This document shows positions 19,232-26,629 of a stretch of 64,000 bases of DNA, piece by piece. The notes under the pieces were generated by a model. It was not told where the DNA came from. It did no database searches and saw only the letters and a program-made list of their open reading frames with translations. Origin of the DNA: DATKRB01 sp963794215 (GTDB lineage: Bacteria; Actinomycetota; Acidimicrobiia; Acidimicrobiales; RAAP-2); NCBI GenBank assembly GCA_963794215.1, contig CAWCCQ010000004.1, positions 124,001-188,000 of the forward strand. The letters run 5' to 3'. Positions within the stretch are counted from its first letter, which is position 1, and each line of letters opens with the position of its first letter. The translations under genes and the position numbers were made by a program.

Positions 19232-19774
19232 ATGACCTCGTCCCCCGTCGACGATCTCGGTGCGTTTGGGCGGTCCCATATCGTCCGAGCAGGTGTTCGC
19301 GCCTTCCTGACGGCCACCCTGCTCGTGCTGCTCTACGCCTTGCTGCCAGTGGAGCACCGACCACATCAATCGGTAGCGTTGCGCCTGCTTGTCGCGTTGG
19401 CCGTATTCGTGGCGGTTCTGGCCAACGAGATTCGTCTGATATCGAGTCACGACCGTCCGATGCTCCGTGCTGCCGTCGCCATGGCCACCATCGTTCCGCT
19501 GTTCCTCTTCCTCTTCGCCTGGATCTATCTCACCATGGCCCGATCCAATCCGGCCACGTTCGGAGGGCCTCTGAATCGGATATCGGCCTTCTACTTCACC
19601 GTCACCGTGTTCTCGACGGTGGGCTTTGGTGACATCACACCGAAGACCGGTGTTTCGCAGTTGGTGGTCACTGTGCAGATGCTCTCCGATCTCGCCCTGG
19701 TTGCCGTAGGGGTCCGGTTGATTCTCGGAGCTGCGACCCGTGGTCTGAGCCGCCAAAAGCAGAATCCGGGCTAG
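19232..19774 (+). CDS. Two-helix potassium channel-like protein
   Basis: This 180-aa membrane protein ends in an ion-channel-2 unit: a helix LFLFLFAWIYLTMA, a pore helix AFYFTVTVFS, the selectivity filter TVGFGD and a last helix. Two further hydrophobic helices precede this unit (TATLLVLLYALLPV and LLVALAVFVAVLAN), so four helices in all are likely. No cytosolic RCK domain is present. The ATG at 19232 begins the hydrophobic domain closely; longer in-frame starts would cross the tRNA-Glu end region. Confidence 0.85.
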   Translation: MTSSPVDDLGAFGRSHIVRAGVRAFLTATLLVLLYALLPVEHRPHQSVALRLLVALAVFVAVLANEIRLISSHDRPMLRAAVAMATIVPLFLFLFAWIYLTMARSNPATFGGPLNRISAFYFTVTVFSTVGFGDITPKTGVSQLVVTVQMLSDLALVAVGVRLILGAATRGLSRQKQNPG

Positions 19775-20126
19775 TGGTCGAGCTCGCCCGGCTCCCGCCG
19801 AGAGCTTGTCTGATCTTCCTTGGCATTCCTTCGGCATTCGAGATCCAGGTCCGCAGGATCAGGCGCACCACGGCTGGCCAAAAGGCTTACCCGACATGAT
19901 GCCCGGCCGGAGCGGGCGGGTGCCTACCAATCATCCTCCAGGGGTGATGACCCCCGTCTCGAATCCGAAGAAGCTTCTGACATCTTGGGCGGAGGCTCCG
20001 GTAAGGGACAATCGACACTGTGCATCCCGACTGCTCCGTGGGCGTCCCGCTCCGTCGATGCCCAAGAGTGCAACAACATGACCAAGCCACGGGCGTGCTC
20101 TAGCGCCAGAACGAGGAACTCAGGGT
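19775..20126. other. Intergenic region upstream of glutamate decarboxylase
   Basis: About 350 bases without a convincing gene. It must hold the promoter of the decarboxylase gene, but I cannot point to a strong promoter, operator or RNA structure. Confidence 0.4.
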
Positions 20127-21527
20127 ATGCCGCTTCACCACCACGAATCCGTCCGTGACGAGTACCTCGATTCGGTCTACGCCGGTGTGGATCTGTTCAC
20201 AACCTTGCCATCCGATCGGTTCCCCCCTGACGAGATGCGCGGAGACGATGCGTTTCAGGCGATATCCGACGAGCTGTTACTGGACGGGAACGCGCAGCAA
20301 AACCTGGCCACGTTTTGTCAAACGTGGGAGGAGGAAAATATCCATAAGCTGATGGACTTGTCGATCAACAAGAACATGATCGACAAGGACGAGTATCCCC
20401 AAACGGCGGAGATCGAACGCCGTTGCGTCCATATGTTGGCCGATCTGTGGAATGCTCCTGAAGGCGGCAATGCCGTCGGATGCTCGGCCATCGGCTCCTC
20501 GGAGGCATGCATGCTCGGCGGAATGGCGGCCAAGTGGCGATGGCGAGCCAAGCGTCAGGCTGCCGGAAAGCCGAGCGATGCACCCAACATGGTGTGTGGC
20601 CCGGTCCAGGTTGTCTGGCACAAGTTTGCAAAGTATTGGGACGTCGAGATGCGCGAGGTCCCGATGTCGCCCGGTCGCTACTGCATGGACGTCGAAGGGA
20701 TGCTCGAGCAAATTGACGAGAACACCATCATGGTGGTCCCCACGTTCGGCGTCACGTACACGGGTACCTACGAACCCGTCCTCGAGCTAGCTCGGGCGCT
20801 GGACGCACTGGCCGAGGAGAAGGGTCTCGACGTCGAGATGCACATCGACGGAGCCAGCGGAGCGTTTCTCGCCCCCTTCTGTGCACCTGACGTGGTGTGG
20901 GACTTCCGTATCCCGCGGGTCAAGTCGATCAGCGCTTCGGGTCACAAGTTCGGGTTGGCCCCCCTCGGGGTCGGGTGGGTACTTTGGCGGACCAAGGAGG
21001 ATCTCCCCGAGGACCTGATCTTCCACGTGTCCTATCTGGGTGGCGATATGCCGGTCTTCCAGATCAACTTCTCGCGACCGGCGGGTCAGATCATCGCGCA
21101 GTACTACAACTTCGTTCGGTTGGGGATGAAGGGGTACAAGTACGTCCACGATGCGTGCTACGACACGGCTAAATTCTTAGCCACAGAAATCGTGAAGCTC
21201 GGTCCGTTCGAGCTGCTCTGCGACGGCGACCCGCACACGGGCATTCCGTCGGTGGCCTGGCGGATCAAGGAGGGGGAGGACCCCGGCTACACCTTGTATG
21301 ACATCGCCGACCGACTGCGGGTCGCCGGTTGGCAGGTTCCGGCATATCCACTCACCGGGTCGGTCTCCGGCGTTGCAGTACAGCGAATCCTGGTTCGCCA
21401 GGGCGTAAGTCGCGACCTTTCAGGTCTCCTGCTGAGTGATATCCGGAAATCCATCGGTCATTTTGAAAGGCATCCGGTCAGCGTAGCGATGACAAAAGAG
21501 GAGTCGGGTGGTTTTGGCCACCTCTAG
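20127..21527 (+). CDS. gadB: Glutamate decarboxylase
   Basis: This PLP-dependent enzyme (466 aa) converts glutamate to GABA and CO2, consuming a proton. Family stretches are NLATFCQTWEEENIHKLMDLSINKNMIDKDE (first half), the substrate-site GCSAIGSSEACMLGGMAAKWRW, VPTFGVTYTGTYEP, HIDGASGAFLAPF and the PLP lysine in SISASGHKFGLAPLG. It ends with a regular GadB C-terminus (IGHFERHPV). A ClC-type carrier follows 108 bases later. In enteric bacteria GadB with ClC and a Glu/GABA antiporter gives extreme acid resistance; no antiporter is in this window. Confidence 0.94.
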   Translation: MPLHHHESVRDEYLDSVYAGVDLFTTLPSDRFPPDEMRGDDAFQAISDELLLDGNAQQNLATFCQTWEEENIHKLMDLSINKNMIDKDEYPQTAEIERRCVHMLADLWNAPEGGNAVGCSAIGSSEACMLGGMAAKWRWRAKRQAAGKPSDAPNMVCGPVQVVWHKFAKYWDVEMREVPMSPGRYCMDVEGMLEQIDENTIMVVPTFGVTYTGTYEPVLELARALDALAEEKGLDVEMHIDGASGAFLAPFCAPDVVWDFRIPRVKSISASGHKFGLAPLGVGWVLWRTKEDLPEDLIFHVSYLGGDMPVFQINFSRPAGQIIAQYYNFVRLGMKGYKYVHDACYDTAKFLATEIVKLGPFELLCDGDPHTGIPSVAWRIKEGEDPGYTLYDIADRLRVAGWQVPAYPLTGSVSGVAVQRILVRQGVSRDLSGLLLSDIRKSIGHFERHPVSVAMTKEESGGFGHL

Positions 21528-21635
21528 CTCCCGAGCTCAAGGTTTGGTCCGCACCTCGTCAGCGCGGCCCCGGAAGCTGGTGGGGATGATCGAGCTGTCC
21601 GGGTTGAAGGCTGCGAGCGTCGAGGCGGGCCGGGC

Positions 21636-23072
21636 GTGAGCACTACGGACCCGGCGTCGGCTCCGGCTCCGTCGGCTCCTAAGGAGCCTTCCGTCCCCGA
21701 GGCGGGCTCGGCCCCTTCCGACCCGCTCGACCTGGTCAAGTCGCGCAGCTACCTGCAGTTGCTTGTCATGGCTGGCATCATCGGTATCCCGGTTTCCGCC
21801 GTGGCCTACGGCTATCTCAAGCTGGTAAGCCTCCTGCAGGGGTGGATGTTCACTTCATTGCCCAAAGAGATCGGGTTCAGCGGAACGCCCGCTTGGTGGC
21901 CGTTGCCGTTGCTTGCCCTGGCTGGTGTGATCGTCGCTTGCGTCATCACCTACCTACCGGGCACCGCCGGCCACAAGCCGGCCGAAGGATTCAAGGCTGG
22001 AGGCCCACCAACGGCCATCGAGTTGCCGGGAGTGGTGCTGGCCTCGTTAGCCACACTGTCCTTGGGGGTTGTCCTGGGACCCGAAGCACCCCTGATCGCC
22101 ATTGGCGGCGGTTTGGGGATGTGGGCAGTCCACCTCGCCAAACGAGACGCGCCTCCCACGGCTGCAATCGTCATGGCCTCGGCCGGAAGTTTCGCCGCCA
22201 TCAGTACGCTGTTCGGCTCGCCGATCCTCGCAGCCTTCTTGTTGATGGAGGCGTCCGGACTCGGTGGTCCGATGCTCGGGGTCGTGCTCGTCCCTGGGCT
22301 GCTGGCCGCCGGCATCGGCACCCTGATCTTCGTCGGACTGGACTCACTCACCGGATTCGGTACGTTCTCCTTGTCAATTGCCGGTCTGCCCCCCTTCAGC
22401 CATCCGAACGGCGTCATGTTCCTCTGGGCCCTTGTCTTCGGGCTTGGCGCAGCTGTCCTCGGTACTGGCATTCGGCTCTTTGGGCTCTTCCTCCAAGCGA
22501 TCGTCGAGCGGCGAATGCTGGTGCTGATGCCGCTGATCGGATTAGGAGTTGCTGGCCTCGCCGTGGCCTTCGCCGAGGGGACCGGACGCAGCGCCTCTGA
22601 GGTCCTCTTCTCCGGACAGTCGGCCCTCCCCACATTGGTGCTGCATGCGGGCGGATGGACAATCGGCGCGCTCGTCCTGCTCATCGCCTGCAAGTCCCTC
22701 GCGTATGGGCTTTCACTCTCGAGCTTTCGCGGCGGTCCGGTCTTCCCTTCGATGTTCATCGGCGCGGCAGCGGGTATTGCGGCGTCGCATCTTCCCGGCA
22801 TGAGCCTGGTTCCCGGTGTCGCGATGGGAATTGGTGCGTTGGCCACTGTGATGCTGAAGCTTCCGCTGACCGGCACCCTGCTCGCCACGCTTCTCCTCTT
22901 CAGCGACGGCATTGCCGTCATACCTCTGGTCATCGTGGCGGTGGTCGTTGCCTACGTTGCCACTGCCTGGATGCCGACATCAGTCGGGTGGTCAAAGCGC
23001 GATCGAAGGACCTCATCGGCAGTCAAGACCACCGGAGCATCCGCGCAATCGCCTACGTCGGATGCGAGCTGA
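21636..23072 (+). CDS. ClC-family chloride channel/antiporter
   Basis: This polytopic membrane protein (478 aa) has the ClC gate glutamate region GVVLGPEAPLIAIGG (GxExP), the GSFAAISTLFGSPILAAFLLMEA helix and FRGGPVFPSMFIGAAAG (GxFxP). The usual GSGIP chloride-site sequence is not present at its expected place; the segment reads AGHKPAEGFKAGGPP. The N-terminus is Ala/Pro-rich, and the GTG at 21636 is the chosen start. It probably exchanges or conducts chloride, or a related anion, to balance charge during acid stress together with the decarboxylase upstream. Substrate choice is uncertain because of the altered motif. Confidence 0.87.
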   Translation: MSTTDPASAPAPSAPKEPSVPEAGSAPSDPLDLVKSRSYLQLLVMAGIIGIPVSAVAYGYLKLVSLLQGWMFTSLPKEIGFSGTPAWWPLPLLALAGVIVACVITYLPGTAGHKPAEGFKAGGPPTAIELPGVVLASLATLSLGVVLGPEAPLIAIGGGLGMWAVHLAKRDAPPTAAIVMASAGSFAAISTLFGSPILAAFLLMEASGLGGPMLGVVLVPGLLAAGIGTLIFVGLDSLTGFGTFSLSIAGLPPFSHPNGVMFLWALVFGLGAAVLGTGIRLFGLFLQAIVERRMLVLMPLIGLGVAGLAVAFAEGTGRSASEVLFSGQSALPTLVLHAGGWTIGALVLLIACKSLAYGLSLSSFRGGPVFPSMFIGAAAGIAASHLPGMSLVPGVAMGIGALATVMLKLPLTGTLLATLLLFSDGIAVIPLVIVAVVVAYVATAWMPTSVGWSKRDRRTSSAVKTTGASAQSPTSDAS

Positions 23073-23289
23073 AGACGGATTGGCGAGCTGGCGCTGAACT
23101 CGGCATGGTTTCAACGAGCACGGGCGATCGACATGGTCGTCGTGTAGGGATCCACCATGACGCCAGGCAACCACCCGTGCGCCACTGGCGCGTGGGTCAG
23201 GTGAGGCGATACCCGTTCCAGCTCCTACGTCGAGGATGACCGTGTCGCGCAGCCGTGCGGAGCTCGTCTTCGATCAGGTCGCGATTCGG

Positions 23290-23781
23290 TCACATGACGA
23301 ATGGCTTGACCTCATCGAAATCGAGGCCGAGCGCGACCATCACTTTGTCGCTGCTGAAACCCATGAGTTTCAGAACTAGCTCGATGACTTGGTCAGGGCT
23401 CAGGTGCGCGGCTACGTCATGTTTGACCAGCTCGCTCATCTCTGCAGGCGCAACGAGGTACGCGTCGGCGAGGCGCAGCGCGGCCTTCTGGAAGGGCACC
23501 AGCTCACTGTGTTCGTAGTCGTCGACGGCTGCGAGCATCTGCTCGTCAGCTCCCTGCTGCAACGCAACTGCGCTGCGGGCGCTCATTCAGAAGTTGCAGT
23601 GTTGGAAGCGGCCATTGCGGATCCGGACGAGTTCGGTGGTCACGGCGTCGACGGTGTGCATGCGGAAGGCGACGCGCCGAAGACGCCCGCGTGCCGCAGC
23701 GATGGCTGGGGCCATGCCCGTCGTGTCGGCCAGGCCTGACTCAGTGACGGCATCGGGCGGCAGGGGGATTTTCGGCTTCAC
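23290..23781 (-). CDS. AhpD-like CMD-family protein, candidate selenoprotein (in-frame TGA at the second CxxC position)
   Basis: One reading frame of 164 codons starts at GTG 23781, with AAGGAGG seven bases upstream and a GTGA overlap with the gene before it. It is interrupted by a single TGA at 23589-23587 and ends at 23290. Before the TGA it reads TTELVRIRNGRFQHCNF; after it MSARSAVALQQGADE. In AhpD the conserved Glu lies 12 residues before the first Cys and the second Cys three residues later. Here Glu50, Cys62 and codon 65 (TGA) have exactly that spacing, so TGA sits where the second, reactive Cys belongs. The AhpD His four residues on is Arg69. A hairpin fitting the bacterial SECIS model follows. 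The likely product is a CNFU-type thiol/selenol peroxidase or reductase of the AhpD fold. The alternative is a nonsense mutation; an internal start at the ATG right after TGA lacks a ribosome-binding site. Confidence 0.72.
23559..23589 (-). promoter_or_regulatory. Candidate bacterial SECIS element
   Basis: Directly after the UGA at 23589-23587, GCAGCGC (23576-23570) pairs over seven bases with GCGUUGC (23565-23559), one pair being G-U. The apical loop is AGUU, and its outer A and U may also pair. The loop begins 18 bases after UGA and has G as its second base. These features match the published bacterial SECIS rules: short stem, G in the first two loop positions, and 16-37 bases from UGA. Confidence 0.65.
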
Positions 23782-24302
23782 AATTGCACCTCCTTGCTGG
23801 TGGACTCACGATCGGTGTGTCGCACGATCTCATCGATATCCGGCGCGGTTCGCAGGCCGAGAGTGAGGCAGGCTCGCTGGAAGGTCTCTACGACTGAGAT
23901 CGCCTCGACGAACGCGTAGCAGCCCGCGGCCCCAAGGTGGTCGGTCACCGCCGCGACATGCTGCTCGGTAACGCCAGTCGCGTCCATGACGAACTGCTCG
24001 GTCAACGCCAGGCAGGCCCGCTCACGGGCCGTGAACTGTGGTGAGGTCGGCCATGCTGACAGGTCGGCCAGCTGGGTCTCGTTCAGTCCGGCCTCGAGCG
24101 CGCTCGGGGTGCGTCGTGCGAACTCCGCGGTGTTCCCGAGGAGCGTTGCGATCCGCAAGCGGGCCAGCTCGAGGAGCACCGGATCGGTGTCCTGCCAGGC
24201 TGCGTCCACGACGGCAGCGAGGGCCTCGAAAGCCTCTGGGCGCACGGACGCGAGGCGTTCCCAGTCGGTGTCGCCTCTGGGCACACCGGCAAGCCACGTC
24301 AT
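23778..24302 (-). CDS. Carboxymuconolactone-decarboxylase-fold protein
   Basis: This 174-aa all-helical CMD/AhpD-fold protein reads LELARLRIATLLGNTAEFARRTP, then FTARERACLALTEQFVMDATGVTEQHV and AISVVETFQRACLTLG. It lacks a CxxC pair at the AhpD position, where GNTAEF takes its place, so it is probably not itself a thiol peroxidase. ATG 24302 has GGAGGTG six bases upstream. Its stop overlaps the start of the candidate selenoprotein gene, so the two are probably partners, perhaps subunits of one complex. Confidence 0.8.
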   Translation of the reverse strand: MTWLAGVPRGDTDWERLASVRPEAFEALAAVVDAAWQDTDPVLLELARLRIATLLGNTAEFARRTPSALEAGLNETQLADLSAWPTSPQFTARERACLALTEQFVMDATGVTEQHVAAVTDHLGAAGCYAFVEAISVVETFQRACLTLGLRTAPDIDEIVRHTDRESTSKEVQL

Positions 24303-24525
24303 GGCCCGCACCTCCGAACGATCATTGACTCTGCGGCGCCAAAACGGTAGCCGACTCCACGCCACCGTCGCCGGGGCGACGGGCAGCGTCTTGTCGGCGG
24401 AGTACCTCGACTCGGCCCTGCTCCGCGGATCGAGTTCCCGTCCAGGTCGCCGGTAGATGGAAGAGTGCAGTTCACAGGGGGTATATACCCGGCCCCAGGG
24501 ACATCCCGCAGTGAGAGATTGCTTC

Positions 24526-25384
24526 GTGCGGATCTTGGTGGCCGGGGCGTCGGGGGTCATTGGCGCGCCGGTGACCCGCCGCCTCGTCCTGAATGGCCAT
24601 GAGGTTTTCGGGACCACGCGCCGGGCGGATCGCTAGCCAGCGCTCGAAGCGGCTGGAGTCTCCGGCGTCGTGATGGATGCCCTCGAGCGAGAGGGCGTCG
24701 AACGGGCCGTACGAGACGTGACGCCGGACGCGATCATCCATGAGCTGACCGATCTGGCGGGGTCGGACTTCGCAGCCGACGCGAAGCTTCGGCTGGAAGG
24801 CGACGGCCAACCTGGTTGAGGCTGCTCTTGTCCCGGGCGTGACGCGGATGGTTGCCCAAGCATCTCGTGGGCCTACGAACCTGGTGGGCTGCCCGCTACC
24901 GAAGTGGACCGCTTGCCACAAACCCCGAAACCGGTGGTCCGTTGTTCCCGTCGATCAATGCCCTCGAAGGCGCGGTGCTCGAGCTTGCCGAAGGGGTGGT
25001 CTTGCGACACGGGCTGTTCTACGGCCCTGGCACCTGGTACGGAGCGGACGGCGCCGAGGCAGCCAACGCGCGGGGCGGTGTTGTCGCGGCGTGCGTCGTC
25101 AGGTCAAGCTCGTTCACATCGACGATGCTGCGAGGCCGACGGTCGCAGCGCTCAGGTGGCCGCGCAGCGCGGTCAATATCGTCGACGACGAGCCGACCAG
25201 GGTGGGCGAGTGGGGGCCGCTCTACGTCGAGGCGCTTCGCGGAAGGTTTGCGTCCATCGGAGGCCGTGCCGAGGGCCGGGCCGCAAACAACAGCCGGGCC
25301 CGGATGCTGGGTTGGGTTCCCGTCTATCCGAGCTGGCGAGTGTCCCGTTCGACCTCTCACGCTGGCAAGGGACTGATCCGCTAG
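24526..25384 (+). pseudogene. Decayed NAD-dependent epimerase/dehydrogenase
   Basis: The N-terminus VRILVAGASGVIGAPVTRRL is a typical short-chain dehydrogenase/epimerase Rossmann start. The frame then meets TAG (after RRADR), continues as PALEAAGVSGVVMDALEREG, shifts near 24800 to TANLVEAALVPGVTRMVAQ, shifts again to SISWAYEPGGLPATEVD, and again to ATNPETGGPLFPSINALEGAVLELAEG with VLRHGLFYGPGTWYG. VHIDDAARPTVAALRWP and LGWVPVYPSWR mark the C-terminus in yet other frames. The stop and several frameshifts show a dead gene rather than sequence errors. Confidence 0.82.
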
Positions 25385-25399
25385 CCTGAGGACGTGCAC

Positions 25400-25441
25400 G
25401 TGAACCTCGGCGCCGACTCGTGGTGGTGTCCCTTGGCATAG
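25400..25441 (+). CDS. Trp-rich leader peptide upstream of trpS
   Basis: A 13-codon open frame, GTG 25400 to TAG 25439-25441, reads VNLGADSWWCPLA, with two adjacent Trp codons (25421-25426). GAGGA lies seven bases upstream of this GTG; an in-frame GTG at 25394 is an alternative start. Tandem Trp codons just before mutually exclusive hairpins are the hallmark of ribosome-mediated attenuation. Such control of a trpRS gene is known in Streptomyces. Confidence 0.75.
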   Translation: MNLGADSWWCPLA

Positions 25442-25497
25442 GGCGGCATCGGCGCGTCGTAGCGCAGGACGAGGAAGCCGCCCCCATTGGCGGCTTC
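25441..25497 (+). promoter_or_regulatory. Attenuator: competing antiterminator and terminator-like hairpins before trpS
   Basis: GAAGCCGCC (25474-25482) and GGCGGCTTC (25489-25497) form a perfect 9-bp stem with a 6-base loop. GGGCGGC (25441-25447), touching the leader stop codon, is perfectly complementary to GCCGCCC (25477-25483), so the two pairings exclude each other. A ribosome finishing the leader would cover 25441-25447 and favour the 9-bp stem; one stalled on the Trp codons would leave it free to pair. No U-run follows the stem, so the effect may be on termination without a U-tract or on translation. Confidence 0.6.
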
Positions 25498-25501
25498 GTT
25501 G

Positions 25502-25557
25502 CGTCATGGGGTGGATTCCTCAAACCATCGGCAAGAGGAGGAAGCCATCCCATGACG
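25502..25557 (+). promoter_or_regulatory. Long stem-loop enclosing the trpS ribosome-binding site and start codon
   Basis: Bases 25502-25521 pair with 25538-25557 in a 20-position stem with one A-G mismatch and one G-U pair, around a 16-base loop. The 3' arm holds most of the Shine-Dalgarno AGGAGGA and the ATG of trpS. In this state translation should be blocked. GAGGAAGCC occurs both here (25538-25546) and in the upstream hairpin (25471-25479), so strand exchange between the two structures is possible. Confidence 0.6.
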
Positions 25558-26565
25558 ACCCCACTACGTGGATCCGAGATCGTGCTCTCGGGCATCAAAC
25601 CCTCCGGGGTGCCCCATTTGGGCAACTACCTGGGCATGATCCGCCCCATACTCGAGCTCGCGGCCCGGCAGCCCGCTCTCGTGTTCATCGCCGACGGGCA
25701 CGCGATGACGACGGTCGTCGATCGCGCGGAGCTTTCCGCCCGGACCTACGAGCTGGCTGCCGCGCTGTTGGCGCTCGGACTCGATCCGGCCCGCAGCGTG
25801 CTCTATCGACAATCGGACGTTCCCGAGGTCTTCGAGCTGAGCTGGATCCTGGCGTGCAACACTTGGAAGGGCATATTGAACCGGGCGCACGCCTACAAGT
25901 CGGCGAAGGACGCCAACGAGCGGGCAGGGCGCCCGCCGGATCATGGGGTGTCTGCCGGCCTCTACACCTACCCGGTCCTCATGGCCGCCGACATCCTGGT
26001 CGTCGGGGCAACGCTGGTGCCCGTGGGGCGTGACCAGGCTCAGCACCTCGAGATCGCCCGGGAACTCTCAGTGGCCTTCAACCAGCAGTTCGGCCCGGTG
26101 CTACGCATCCCTTCCGCCGTCATCGACCCGGACGCCGCCACGATCGCGGGCACCGATGGGCGCAAGATGTCCAAGAGCTACGACAACGTGATCCCGATCT
26201 TTGCCTCGCCCGATGAGCTACGCCGGCGCATTCGCCGCGTCGTCACCGACTCCCGATCGCCCGAGGAACCCAAAGATCCCGAGAGCTGCCCGTTGTTCGC
26301 CCTCTATCGCCAATTGGCAAGCGCCCAGGCGACCGAGGTTATGGCCACTCGATATCGCGCCGGGGATGTGGGATACGGAGAAATGAAGGATGCGGTGGCT
26401 GGGCTGATTGAGGGTCGATTTGGGGGTGCCCGTGCCCACCACACGGAGTTGCTGGCCGACCGTCGGACCCTCAACACAATTTTGGCGAGCGGTGCGGCCC
26501 GGGCGAGAAGGCGTGCGAAGACGGTCATGGCCGCCGTGCGCGCCGCGTGCGGGTTGCGATCCTGA
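25552..26565 (+). CDS. trpS: Tryptophanyl-tRNA synthetase
   Basis: This class I synthetase (337 aa) has the HIGH-type motif as HLGNYLG after SGIKPSGVP, the Trp-site region YTYPVLMAADILV, VGRDQAQHLEIARE and the KMSKS loop GTDGRKMSKSYDN. ATG 25552 follows AGGAGGA and matches the family N-terminus. A leader peptide and competing hairpins upstream suggest induction when charged tRNA-Trp is low. cysS follows directly. Confidence 0.95.
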   Translation: MTTPLRGSEIVLSGIKPSGVPHLGNYLGMIRPILELAARQPALVFIADGHAMTTVVDRAELSARTYELAAALLALGLDPARSVLYRQSDVPEVFELSWILACNTWKGILNRAHAYKSAKDANERAGRPPDHGVSAGLYTYPVLMAADILVVGATLVPVGRDQAQHLEIARELSVAFNQQFGPVLRIPSAVIDPDAATIAGTDGRKMSKSYDNVIPIFASPDELRRRIRRVVTDSRSPEEPKDPESCPLFALYRQLASAQATEVMATRYRAGDVGYGEMKDAVAGLIEGRFGGARAHHTELLADRRTLNTILASGAARARRRAKTVMAAVRAACGLRS

Positions 26566-26629
26566 CGTGGTGGAGTTGCGAGGCGGCGACGCTCCCCGTT
26601 TTCAGGTGGGGGCGGTACCATCGGACCTC

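Noticed and set aside
23290..23586. Separate 98-aa gene starting at the ATG just after the TGA
   Set aside because: There is no ribosome-binding site before this ATG, and the protein would lack the N-terminal half of the AhpD fold. One continuous frame with TGA as Sec fits better.
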